A stretch of 64,000 bases of DNA from the NCBI GenBank assembly GCA_965226755.1, contig CBDDDT010000003.1, forward strand, positions 930,001 through 994,000. The letters are read 5' to 3'. The position numbers and the translations under genes are program-made. Each line of letters starts with the position of its first letter. Within the stretch, counting starts at the first letter, position 1. Shown piece by piece: positions 25,975 to 34,579 of the stretch. The notes below the pieces were generated by a model that ran no database searches, was not told the DNA's origin, and saw nothing but the letters and a program-made list of their open reading frames with translations. Source of the stretch: Bog-113 sp965226755. Its GTDB lineage: Bacteria > Acidobacteriota > Terriglobia > Bryobacterales > Bryobacteraceae.

Positions 25975-28900
25975 ATGATCCGAGCTCTCGTTGATTTTGC
26001 CCTGAACAACCGGTTTATCGTTGTGCTGGTGACGCTGCTCCTGCTGATCTGGGGCGGGATCGCGTTCCACAATCTGCCGGTGGAGGCGTATCCTGACGTG
26101 GCGAACAACTACGTCCAGGTGATTACCCAGTGGCCGGGACGGGCGGCGGAAGAAGTCGAACAGCAGGTCACGATTCCGCTCGAAATCGCGATGAACGGGA
26201 TTCCGCACCTGGAACACCTGCGCTCGGTCTCGATCTTCGGGCTCTCGAGCCTGAGCCTGATTTTCGACGATCAATCGGCAAACGATTGGAACCGGCAGAA
26301 GGTGTTAGAGCGCCTCTCGCAGGTCGATCTGCCGACCGGCTTGCAGCCGCAGATCGGGTCGGACTACAGCCCGGTGGGGCAAATCTACTGGTACACGCTG
26401 AAAAGCACGAACCCTTCCTACGACCTGATGGCCCTGAAGTCGCTCGAGGATTGGGTGCTGGAGAAGCAGTTTCGATCGGTGCCCAATGTCGTGGACGTCA
26501 GCAGCTTCGGCGGGACGACGCGGGAGTACCAGGTGCGGGTGGACCCGGACAAGCTGATCGCCTATAACCTGAGCATCAGCCAAGTGGAGCAGCAGCTCGC
26601 TAACAACAACGTGAACGCGGGCGGCAGCTTTCTCGAGACCGGCATGCAGCAGATCAACGTCCGGGCGATCGGACTGATCGACGGCGTCACCGACATCGAA
26701 GACACGGTCATCAAGACGCAGAACGGGACGCCCGTCCGGGTGAAAGATATCGCAACAGTGGCGCAGGGCCCGAAGATCCGGCTGGGCAAGATCGGGAAGG
26801 CCATTCACCGGGCCGACGGCAAGATCGTGGACGCCGACGACGTGGTGGAAGGGATCGTACTGCTGCGGAAGGGCGCGGATTCGGATTCAACGCTGCTGGC
26901 GATCCACGAGAAGGTGAAGGATCTGAACACGCATCTTCTTCCGCCGGGAGTGAAGATCGTGCCGCACCTGGACCGCAGCGATCTGCTCAGTTACACCACG
27001 CATACGGTCCTGCACAATCTGACCGAAGGCATCGTGCTGGTGGCGGTGATCCTGTTTCTGTTCCTGGGGAACATCCGGGGGGCGTTAATTGTCGCGCTGA
27101 CGATTCCCTTCTCTCTGTTGTTCGCTTCGATTTGCCTGGACCTGAATAAGATTCCGGCGAACCTGCTGTCGCTGGGCGCGCTGGATTTCGGCATGGTGGT
27201 GGAAGGGGCCGTGGTGATGGTGGAGAACATCATCCGCTACCTGGGCCGCCAGAATGAGCGCCGCGTGCCCGCCCTGACTCTGATCCGTGAAGCCGCGCAC
27301 GAGGTGCAGAGGCCGGTGTTCTATTCGATCGGGATCATCATCACCGCGTACATTCCGATTTTCACTCTGCAACGCGTGGAAGGGCGGCTGTTCAAACCCA
27401 TGGCGTGGACGGTTTCCTTCGCGCTGCTGGGGGCTCTGCTCTTCGCGATGCTGGTGGCGCCGGTGCTGTGCAGTTTCCTGTTTGGGCAGCATGTGAGGGA
27501 GTGGCACAACCCGATCATGGAAGGGATCACGAGCGGGTATCGGTGGCTGCTCCGCAGGGCCATCAAATTCCGCTGGATTACGGTGGCGGTGGCGGCGGGC
27601 GCATTCGCGGCGTCGGCATGGCTGATTTCGAGCGGGATCATCGGCTCGGAATTCCTGCCGCATCTGGATGAAGGCGCGATCTGGGCGCGCGCGACGCTGG
27701 CGCCGAGCACCGGGCCGACGGCGGCGGTGGGCGTGATGGACCGGGCGAGAATCATTCTCGCGTCTTTCCCGGAAGTGACGCAGGTGGTTTCGCAGGTAGG
27801 CCGCCCGGATGACGGGACGGACACGACAGGATTCTTCAACACCGAATATTTCATCGATTTGAAACCGAAGGCGCAGTGGCGTTCCATTTTCCGCGAGAAC
27901 AAGGAAGAGCTCATTTCAGCGATGGACCGGGAACTGGAGAAAGATCCGGGCGCGCTATGGAACTTCTCGCAGCCGATCGCCGACAACATGGAAGAAGCGG
28001 TGAGCGGAGTCAAAGGCCAACTGGCGATCAAGATTTACGGGGACGATCTGAAGACCCTGGAGACCAAGGGACTGGAGATCGTGAACGTGATGCGTTCCAT
28101 CCGAGGGATTGCGGACCTGGGGTTATTCCGGGTGATCGGGCAGCCGAATCTGCAGTTCAAGGTGGACCGGACGAAAGCGGCGCGTTACGGGATCAACGTG
28201 TCGGATGTGCAGGATGCGATCGAGACGGCCGTGGGCGGCAAGGCCGTGGGACAGGTGCTGCAAGGGGAGCAGCGCTATGACCTGGTGGTCCGTTACGACG
28301 CGCCTTTCCGGAGCACGAAAGAAGCGGTGGAGAACATACGGCTGCTTGCGCCGTCGGGCGAGCGCGTGGCGCTGGCGCAGTTATGCGACGTGAAGGTGCT
28401 GGATGGAGCCTCCGAGATTTACAGGGAATCGAATTCGCGCTACGTGGCGGTGAAGTATAGCGTTGAAGGCCGGGATCTGGGAAGCGCGGTGGAAGAGGCC
28501 ATCGCCAAAGTGACGAAGCAGGTGAAGTTTCCGCCTGGCTACAGTATTGACTGGGCTGGCGAGTACGAGAGCGCGAAGCGGTCGCAGAAGCGCTTAGCTA
28601 TTGTCGTGCCGATTACGCTGTTTGTGATCTGCATGATTCTCTACACGATGTTCAGCTCGGTTAAGTGGGTGCTGCTGATCATCGCGAATGTGGCCATGGC
28701 GCCGATCGGCGGGTTACTGGCGTTGCTATTCACGGGCACGCACATCAGCGTGTCGTCGGGGGTGGGTTTTCTGGCGCTTTTCGGAGTCTCGGTGCAGACC
28801 GGCGTGATCATGCTGGAATACATCAATCAGCTGCGCGCCCGAGGCGAGACGATCATGGACGCCGCTATCAACGGATCGGTGCGAAGGCTCCGTCCCATCA

Positions 28901-29115
28901 TGATGACCATGCTAGTGGCCAGCGTGGGACTGCTGCCGGCCGCGCTGTCCCGCGGCATAGGATCGGATTCGCAACGACCTTTCGCGATCGTGATCGTGGG
29001 CGGTTTGATGGCGGCTTTAATTCTGGGCGTCTTCCTGTTGCCCACTTTGTATGTGTGGGTAGCAGGCGACGGGGATTTATTGCCGGCGCACGAACGCGAA
29101 CCAGATGAAGTGTAG
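25975..29115 (+). CDS. CzcA/CusA-type heavy-metal RND efflux pump subunit
   Basis: 1046 residues, the normal length for the inner-membrane RND pump. It starts MIRALVDFALNNRFIVVLVTLLLLIWG with the conserved LPVEAYPDVANNYVQV and the porter region WPGRAAEEVEQQVTIPLE. The helix 4 relay reads D404-F-G-M-V-V-E410-G with E417, where CzcA has D402, D408 and E415, so the middle Asp is Glu here. The C-terminal half repeats the fold with GVSVQTGVIMLEYINQLR. The membrane-fusion and outer-membrane partners are not adjacent, so it is an orphan here. Metal specificity cannot be fixed. Confidence 0.88.
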   Translation: MIRALVDFALNNRFIVVLVTLLLLIWGGIAFHNLPVEAYPDVANNYVQVITQWPGRAAEEVEQQVTIPLEIAMNGIPHLEHLRSVSIFGLSSLSLIFDDQSANDWNRQKVLERLSQVDLPTGLQPQIGSDYSPVGQIYWYTLKSTNPSYDLMALKSLEDWVLEKQFRSVPNVVDVSSFGGTTREYQVRVDPDKLIAYNLSISQVEQQLANNNVNAGGSFLETGMQQINVRAIGLIDGVTDIEDTVIKTQNGTPVRVKDIATVAQGPKIRLGKIGKAIHRADGKIVDADDVVEGIVLLRKGADSDSTLLAIHEKVKDLNTHLLPPGVKIVPHLDRSDLLSYTTHTVLHNLTEGIVLVAVILFLFLGNIRGALIVALTIPFSLLFASICLDLNKIPANLLSLGALDFGMVVEGAVVMVENIIRYLGRQNERRVPALTLIREAAHEVQRPVFYSIGIIITAYIPIFTLQRVEGRLFKPMAWTVSFALLGALLFAMLVAPVLCSFLFGQHVREWHNPIMEGITSGYRWLLRRAIKFRWITVAVAAGAFAASAWLISSGIIGSEFLPHLDEGAIWARATLAPSTGPTAAVGVMDRARIILASFPEVTQVVSQVGRPDDGTDTTGFFNTEYFIDLKPKAQWRSIFRENKEELISAMDRELEKDPGALWNFSQPIADNMEEAVSGVKGQLAIKIYGDDLKTLETKGLEIVNVMRSIRGIADLGLFRVIGQPNLQFKVDRTKAARYGINVSDVQDAIETAVGGKAVGQVLQGEQRYDLVVRYDAPFRSTKEAVENIRLLAPSGERVALAQLCDVKVLDGASEIYRESNSRYVAVKYSVEGRDLGSAVEEAIAKVTKQVKFPPGYSIDWAGEYESAKRSQKRLAIVVPITLFVICMILYTMFSSVKWVLLIIANVAMAPIGGLLALLFTGTHISVSSGVGFLALFGVSVQTGVIMLEYINQLRARGETIMDAAINGSVRRLRPIMMTMLVASVGLLPAALSRGIGSDSQRPFAIVIVGGLMAALILGVFLLPTLYVWVAGDGDLLPAHEREPDEV

Positions 29116-29202
29116 AAACGAATTGTGGCGAGCGCCGGGCACCTTCCGGACGTTTTGACACGATTTTGACGAAACAAGGCCTACAGTTAAGTTGTCACGC
29201 TC

Positions 29203-29217
29203 CCCGCGCTTCGCGGG
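29203..29217 (+). promoter_or_regulatory. short GC hairpin ahead of the CheY-like gene
   Basis: CCCGCG (29203-29208) and CGCGGG (29212-29217) form a 6-base stem with a 3-base loop, followed at once by AGG. It lies 34 bases before the GTG start. Upstream, the runs TTTTGACA and TTTTGACG (29153-29171) are two TTGAC-type boxes 11 bases apart, either of which could be a -35 element. No U-tract, so not a terminator. Confidence 0.3.
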
Positions 29218-29250
29218 AGGTGAACTCTTGGGGACAGGGAGCGTGGGCTC

Positions 29251-29673
29251 GTGCCGAAGTTAGAGACGATCCTTGTGGTGGACGACACGGTGACCGTATT
29301 AAGGGTGGTTGTCGCCATTCTAAAGAGGGCGAACTTTCATGTTCTGCAAGCGGGCAGCGGTTCACTTGCCATCAAAATGGCAACCGATTATGCCGGAGTG
29401 ATCGATTTGCTTCTTTCGGATGTGAAGATGCCGGAGATGTCCGGCCCGGAATTGGGAGAGGAACTGAAGAAGACCAGGCCGAACCTGCACGTGATGCTCA
29501 TGTCCGGCTTCACCGGAGATCTATTGATTCTCAATTACGGGTGGGCGTTCATCAGCAAGCCGTTTCTGGCTAAAAAGTTAGTGGAAATGGTGACCGACGT
29601 TCTGCACACGCCTGACAAGTCACAGGAACCCGACTCATTCGATAAGCGCAAAGACCTCTCGCCGTCGGAATAG
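29251..29673 (+). CDS. single-domain response regulator (CheY-like receiver)
   Basis: 140 residues from GTG 29251, with GGGAG upstream. The receiver fold is complete: acidic pair D11/D12 (ILVVDDTVTV), phospho-acceptor D57 (DLLLSDVKMPEMSG), the Ser85 of MLMSGF, and K103 in ISKPF. There is no output domain; the tail is a charged 30-residue extension (SQEPDSFDKRKD). It may work as a phosphate shuttle with a hybrid kinase elsewhere. It stands alone between the RND pump and pgi. Confidence 0.88.
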   Translation: MPKLETILVVDDTVTVLRVVVAILKRANFHVLQAGSGSLAIKMATDYAGVIDLLLSDVKMPEMSGPELGEELKKTRPNLHVMLMSGFTGDLLILNYGWAFISKPFLAKKLVEMVTDVLHTPDKSQEPDSFDKRKDLSPSE

Positions 29674-29717
29674 ACGCGCTTCGTTTCACCACGGCAGTTA
29701 TGCTCAAGGTGCCAGCT

Positions 29718-31409
29718 ATGACAAATCCACAAGCGCCGTCAACCGTGGTTCCGCTTCGCGAGCGGCCAGCCTGGAAAGCACTCCAGGAACATTTCACACG
29801 CGCCGGAGACCTGCTGCTCCGGGATCTTTTCGCCGGGGATTCCGGACGCGCTGAACGTTTCACGATAGAGACTCTGGGGTTGTACTTCGATTACTCGAAG
29901 CACCGGATCACGGACGAAACCATCCGTTTGCTGATGGAACTGGCGGAGCAGTCCGGTCTGCGCGGGCGTATCGACGCCATGTTCGCGGGCGAGAAGATTA
30001 ATATCACCGAGCAGCGGGCCGTTCTGCATGTCGCCCTGCGCGCTTCCGCCGGCGAGAAAATTCTGGCCGATGGCGTGGATGTGGTTCCCGAAGTTCACGC
30101 GGTGCTGGCCAAGATGGCGGCTTTCGCCGAAAGAGTTCGCGGAGGAGATTGGAAGGGGCACACCGGCAAACGCATCCGGAGTGTGGTCAATATTGGAATC
30201 GGCGGATCAGACCTGGGGCCTGTGATGGCCTACGAGGCGCTGAAGCATTACAGCCAGCGCGACATCACCTTCCGATTCGTTTCGAATGTGGATGGCACGG
30301 ATTTTGCGGAAGCGACGCGCGACCTGGACGCGGAGGAGACGCTGTTTATCGTCTGCTCGAAGACATTCACGACGCTGGAGACGATGACCAACGCGCGCAC
30401 GGCCCGGGCGTGGCTGCTGCGGGCGTTGAGAGATGAAAAGGCGGTGGCGCGGCACTTTGTCGCGGTCTCGACCAATACCGCGAAGGTGGAAGAGTTCGGG
30501 ATCGATAGCGCCAACATGTTTGGATTTTGGGACTGGGTCGGCGGCCGCTACTCGATGGACTCGGCGATCGGACTGTCCACGATGATCGCGATCGGTCCAG
30601 ACGGCTTCCAAGCGATGCTCTCCGGTTTCCATGCGATGGATGAGCATTTCCGAACCGCGCCGCTGGAACGCAATCTGCCCGTGCTGATGGGTCTGCTGGT
30701 GGTTTGGTACACCGAATTCTTTGACGCGCAAACGGTGGCCGTGCTGCCCTACGAACAATATCTCAAGCGGTTCCCGGCGTACCTCCAGCAACTGACCATG
30801 GAGAGCAACGGCAAGCACGTGACGTTGCGGGGAACGCGCGTCGATTATCAGACCGGTCCGATTTACTGGGGCGAGCCGGGCACGAATGGGCAGCACTCGT
30901 TTTACCAGCTGATTCACCAGGGAACGAGGCTGATCCCGTGCGATTTCATCGCGTTCGGCCATGCGCTGAATCCGCTGGGGAATCATCATGATCTGCTGCT
31001 GGCCAATGTGCTGGCGCAGGCGGAGGCGCTGGCGTTCGGGCGGACGCCGGAAGAAGTGAAGCAAGGGGGCACGCCGGATTGGCTGGCGCCGCATCGGACA
31101 TTTGAGGGGAACAGGCCGTCGACGACGATTCTGGCGGAGAGCCTCACGCCGGAGACGCTCGGGAAACTGGTTGCGCTCTACGAGCACAGCGTATTCACCC
31201 AGGGCGCGATCTGGGAGATTGATTCGTTTGATCAGTGGGGCGTGGAGCTTGGCAAGGTTTTGGCCGAGCGAATCATTCCGGAAGTTGCGAACGATGCCGA
31301 ACCGCCGCTTAAACATGACAGCTCGACCAACGCACTGATCCGGCATTACCGCAAGCTGAAGCAGGAAACAGCGGCGCCGCAAGACGATGCGGGCGGGCGC
31401 TCCCGATGA
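29718..31409 (+). CDS. pgi: glucose-6-phosphate isomerase
   Basis: 563 residues from ATG 29718, which follows AAGGTG by 8 bases; an ATG 18 bases earlier is possible. Both family signatures are intact: DWVGGRYSMDSAIG and WEIDSFDQWGVELGK. The phosphate loop reads VNIGIGGSDLGPVMAYEAL and the catalytic Glu lies in MESNGKHV. It interconverts glucose-6-phosphate and fructose-6-phosphate in glycolysis and gluconeogenesis. It overlaps rpiA by ATGA, so hexose and pentose phosphate isomerases are made together. Confidence 0.97.
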   Translation: MTNPQAPSTVVPLRERPAWKALQEHFTRAGDLLLRDLFAGDSGRAERFTIETLGLYFDYSKHRITDETIRLLMELAEQSGLRGRIDAMFAGEKINITEQRAVLHVALRASAGEKILADGVDVVPEVHAVLAKMAAFAERVRGGDWKGHTGKRIRSVVNIGIGGSDLGPVMAYEALKHYSQRDITFRFVSNVDGTDFAEATRDLDAEETLFIVCSKTFTTLETMTNARTARAWLLRALRDEKAVARHFVAVSTNTAKVEEFGIDSANMFGFWDWVGGRYSMDSAIGLSTMIAIGPDGFQAMLSGFHAMDEHFRTAPLERNLPVLMGLLVVWYTEFFDAQTVAVLPYEQYLKRFPAYLQQLTMESNGKHVTLRGTRVDYQTGPIYWGEPGTNGQHSFYQLIHQGTRLIPCDFIAFGHALNPLGNHHDLLLANVLAQAEALAFGRTPEEVKQGGTPDWLAPHRTFEGNRPSTTILAESLTPETLGKLVALYEHSVFTQGAIWEIDSFDQWGVELGKVLAERIIPEVANDAEPPLKHDSSTNALIRHYRKLKQETAAPQDDAGGRSR

Positions 31410-32128
31410 GCCGTCCGGCCGTTTCGAAAGATGCTTCGGCGGTCCCTTTCAAGCAGGCCGCGGCGGACGCGGCCGTTGAGCAATTGCGGGATGGCATGGT
31501 GGTGGGGCTGGGTTCGGGGACAACGGCGACTCTGGCCGTGGCGGCGATCGGACGACGCGTCCAGGCGGGGCTGCGGATTACAGGGATTTCGACGTCAGAA
31601 CAAATCGCCGAGCAAGCCAGGGTGTGGGGCATTCCCCTGGCCACGCTGGAGGACCGCGACGCGATCGACCTGACGATTGACGGCGCCGACGAGGTGGAGA
31701 CGGGAACGCTAAATCTCGTGAAAGGGGGCGGCGGAAACCTGTTACGCGAGAAGATTGTGGCTCTGGCGAGCGCGCGCATGGTGGTGATTGTCGATGACAG
31801 GAAAGTGGTCAGCCAGCTTGGCAGCCGCTCGGCGGTGCCGGTGGAAGTGGTTCCCTTCGGCTGGAAGACGACGGCGAGAAGGATAGAGAAGGCAGGAGGC
31901 AAGCCAACCCTGCGCCTAGATTCCGAGGGCCGGATCTTCCGCACCGATGGAGGCCACTACATTCTGGACTGCGCTTTCGGACCGATCGCATCCGCGCGAG
32001 CGCTGCAGGCTGATCTGGACAGCATCGTGGGCGTGGTCGAGCATGGTCTCTTTATCGGAATCGCCCACCAGGTTTTGGTGGGGTGTCCCGCGGGCGTGAG
32101 AGTGCTGGAGCGGACTGAGCCTAATTGA
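31406..32128 (+). CDS. rpiA: ribose-5-phosphate isomerase A
   Basis: 240 residues. Family motifs are VGLGSGTTATLAV (phosphate loop), IDLTIDGADEVE (catalytic Asp) and VKGGGGNLLREKIV. It interconverts ribose-5-phosphate and ribulose-5-phosphate in the non-oxidative pentose phosphate path. The ATG lies in the pgi stop (ATGA). Its last 8 bases overlap the end of the convergent histidine kinase gene. Confidence 0.96.
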   Translation: MSRPAVSKDASAVPFKQAAADAAVEQLRDGMVVGLGSGTTATLAVAAIGRRVQAGLRITGISTSEQIAEQARVWGIPLATLEDRDAIDLTIDGADEVETGTLNLVKGGGGNLLREKIVALASARMVVIVDDRKVVSQLGSRSAVPVEVVPFGWKTTARRIEKAGGKPTLRLDSEGRIFRTDGGHYILDCAFGPIASARALQADLDSIVGVVEHGLFIGIAHQVLVGCPAGVRVLERTEPN

Positions 32129-33794
32129 ACGACGGCGGCGCAAGAGGCAAAGTAAATCTTGCGATCGTTCCGCCGCCGGGGTTTTGTTCGAGGTGGATTC
32201 GTCCGCGATGCGCTTCCACGAACTCCCGGCATATGGAGAGCCCCAGACCGAGGCCATCGACTGAATTGAATTCCCGGAGTCTCTCAAACTTTTGGAAGGC
32301 TCGATCCAGATCTCCTTCGGGCACTCCGCGGCCTCGATCAATCACGGACACTTCCAACTTGCCGTTCGTGATCTGGCCAGCGAGGGTAATGGGCTTGTCA
32401 GCGGGAGAGAACTTGAATGCGTTGCTGAACAGATTCACCAGAACCTGTGTGATCAGGTCGAAATCCATCGGAACCAAGGGCAGGTCGTCGGGTATTTCAA
32501 GGAAGACGCGTTTCGTCAGCGGGTAGGCTTCCAGGTCATCCAACGCGGCCCCGACCACGTCCGCCAGATCACACGGTTCCAGTTTCATGCGAGATACGCC
32601 CGCCTGGAGCCGCGTAACATTCAAAAGGTTGTTCATGAGGCGATGCAGCCGCTTGGCCTCATTTTCAGCAGTTTGCAACAGGCGGCGTTCATGTTCCTGA
32701 TCGAGCGGCGCGACGGGGTTTAGCATGCCGGTCACGGCCGCGGTGATGGCCGCAAGGGGCGCGCGGACCTCGTGCGAGATAGCCGCGAGAAGCGCATTTT
32801 GCAGCCGGTCTGACTCATCAAAAAACCGGAGGCGGCTCAGTCTTCGCTCCAAAAGGCCGCGCTCAATGGCCGACGCGATTTGGGGGACGAATCCGGCGAG
32901 AAGCGCGCGCTGCTGGTTAGAGAACCAGGCGCCGGGCCGGGAGATCAGTCCCAGAACGCCGATCACCTGTTCACCGACGGTGAGCGGCCGATAGCGGGCC
33001 GCCGCGTCCAATGATTCGTTGGTCTCAGCGCCGGCCTCCTGGCCATGCTTCCAACACCACGTGGCGGCATCCATTTCTTTGGAGGTCACCGGGAATCCCG
33101 GAGACTGGAAGCGAAGCATGAGCAAATCGTCGGAGGGCAAAAAGATCGCGGCAGCGCTATGGAAATTGAGTTCCAGGTGAGAACCGATCACCTCCAGAAC
33201 CTGCTCGAGGCCGCTCGCGAAAGTGAGAGAACGGCTGAAAGCCGCGAGCGCGATCAGCTTTCGGTAAGTCAAACCGTTTTGAATCGCCAGTGAAGCGATC
33301 TGCGCGGCAGCCATGCTGCTCTTCAAATCTTCCTGAGTGAATCCCTTTCCAGATTTCTTGTTATAGGCTTCAAAGAAGCCGATCACTTCCATCGCGCCGT
33401 CCATGAGCGGGATGCTGATGGCGGATGTTATAGCGAAGCGCTCACGAATTTCCGGAACGATGACCGCGTCGTGAGCCGCATCGTTGGTGAGATAAGAAGT
33501 CCGGTTGTGCAACACCCAGCCGGCCAGCCCGGCGCCCGGCGGGCAATCGTACATTAAGGATACGAAGGAACCGCCCTGCAGAAAGCGGCCGCAGCACATT
33601 CCGTTCTCGGTGCGCAAACCCGCGCATGCACTCTCCGCATCGGTGAGTTCCAGAATCTGTTCCGCCAGCGCGTCCAACAGGCTGTCCAGATCGAAGAGGG
33701 AATTCAGCCGGCCGCTGAGCCGGAGAAGTGATGTGAGCGATCGCTCGAGTTCTTTCGCGTCTGAACCGGAGCGGAAGTTTTCAGGGGGAGTCAA
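32121..33794 (-). CDS. cytosolic GAF-domain sensor histidine kinase
   Basis: 557 residues from TTG 33794, overlapping the regulator stop as TTGA. No membrane segment is seen. Two GAF domains occupy about residues 15-180 (LFDLDSLLDALAEQILEL, GAGLAGWVLHNRTSYLTND) and 185-315. The HisKA box is LLAAISHEVRAPLAAITAA. HATPase motifs are N (QVLVNLFSNAFKFSP), G1 (VIDRGRGVPEG) and G2 (GLGLGLSICREFVEAHRG). It should phosphorylate the regulator encoded just upstream in response to a soluble ligand. Although the regulator looks KdpE-like, this kinase has no KdpD or Usp domain. Confidence 0.92.
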   Translation of the reverse strand: MTPPENFRSGSDAKELERSLTSLLRLSGRLNSLFDLDSLLDALAEQILELTDAESACAGLRTENGMCCGRFLQGGSFVSLMYDCPPGAGLAGWVLHNRTSYLTNDAAHDAVIVPEIRERFAITSAISIPLMDGAMEVIGFFEAYNKKSGKGFTQEDLKSSMAAAQIASLAIQNGLTYRKLIALAAFSRSLTFASGLEQVLEVIGSHLELNFHSAAAIFLPSDDLLMLRFQSPGFPVTSKEMDAATWCWKHGQEAGAETNESLDAAARYRPLTVGEQVIGVLGLISRPGAWFSNQQRALLAGFVPQIASAIERGLLERRLSRLRFFDESDRLQNALLAAISHEVRAPLAAITAAVTGMLNPVAPLDQEHERRLLQTAENEAKRLHRLMNNLLNVTRLQAGVSRMKLEPCDLADVVGAALDDLEAYPLTKRVFLEIPDDLPLVPMDFDLITQVLVNLFSNAFKFSPADKPITLAGQITNGKLEVSVIDRGRGVPEGDLDRAFQKFERLREFNSVDGLGLGLSICREFVEAHRGRIHLEQNPGGGTIARFTLPLAPPSFN

Positions 33795-34513
33795 TGGGTT
33801 TCCCTCGCGTGCATCCAGTCGGAGTGAGTGCGAAGCCGATATCCGACGCCCGGCTCAGTCACGATATAGCGGACAACTCTCTTATCTAACACGAGTTTAC
33901 GGCGCAGATTGCTGACGGTTACGCGCAAAAGGTGTACGGGATCCTGGTACTGCGTGGTGCCCCAGAGCTCATGAATAAGCTGATCGTGGGTCCTGACCAG
34001 CCCCGCGTGGCGAACAAGAACTTTCAAGAGGTCATACTCCGTCGCCGTGAGCTTGACGAGTTCATTACCGATGGATACCTCGCGCCTATTGAAATCCACT
34101 CTAAGATCTCCGGCCATGAAGACTTCGACGCGCGCGCTGCCAAAAGCCCTTCGCAAGGCCGCGCGGAGCCGCGCCAGCAGTTCGCCCATGGTGAACGGCT
34201 TGGTCAGGTAGTCGTCCGCCCCGGCATCGAGGCACGCGATCTTTTCGGCTTCCTCGTGCCGAACTGACATCACTACGATTGGCGTGGAAGTTTGGTCTCG
34301 CAGCCGGCGCAAGACTTCTTTTCCGTCCATATCGGGGAGAGAAAGGTCGAGCAGGATCAGTTCGGGCCGGGCAGACTGAAATTTCCAGAGGGCCTCTTCA
34401 CCGGTGGAAACCGCGAAAACGCTGTAACCGGCCGGTTGCAAAGTGACGGTAAGAATATCCTGAAGGGATTTCTCATCGTCGACGAGCATGATACGGGGGC
34501 CTTCGATCTCCAT
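33791..34513 (-). CDS. OmpR/KdpE-type response regulator
   Basis: 240 residues. The receiver (5-120) has acidic residues at D12/D13, phospho-acceptor D56 (LILLDLSLPDMDG) and K105 (DDYLTKPF). The stretch RHEEAEKIACLDAGADDYL is strikingly like KdpE. The winged helix (about 140-235) ends with DPVHLLRVTVSNLRRKL and YIVTEPGVGYRL. It forms a two-component pair with the coupled GAF kinase. The gene begins 66 bases after the frameshifted PQQ gene on the same strand, so shared transcription is possible. Confidence 0.92.
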   Translation of the reverse strand: MEIEGPRIMLVDDEKSLQDILTVTLQPAGYSVFAVSTGEEALWKFQSARPELILLDLSLPDMDGKEVLRRLRDQTSTPIVVMSVRHEEAEKIACLDAGADDYLTKPFTMGELLARLRAALRRAFGSARVEVFMAGDLRVDFNRREVSIGNELVKLTATEYDLLKVLVRHAGLVRTHDQLIHELWGTTQYQDPVHLLRVTVSNLRRKLVLDKRVVRYIVTEPGVGYRLRTHSDWMHARETH

Positions 34514-34579
34514 TTCCGAAGCCGCAAAGCAACATCCATCAACATAGCATTCCCGATAAATAGCAGGCCGCCGGGAACT

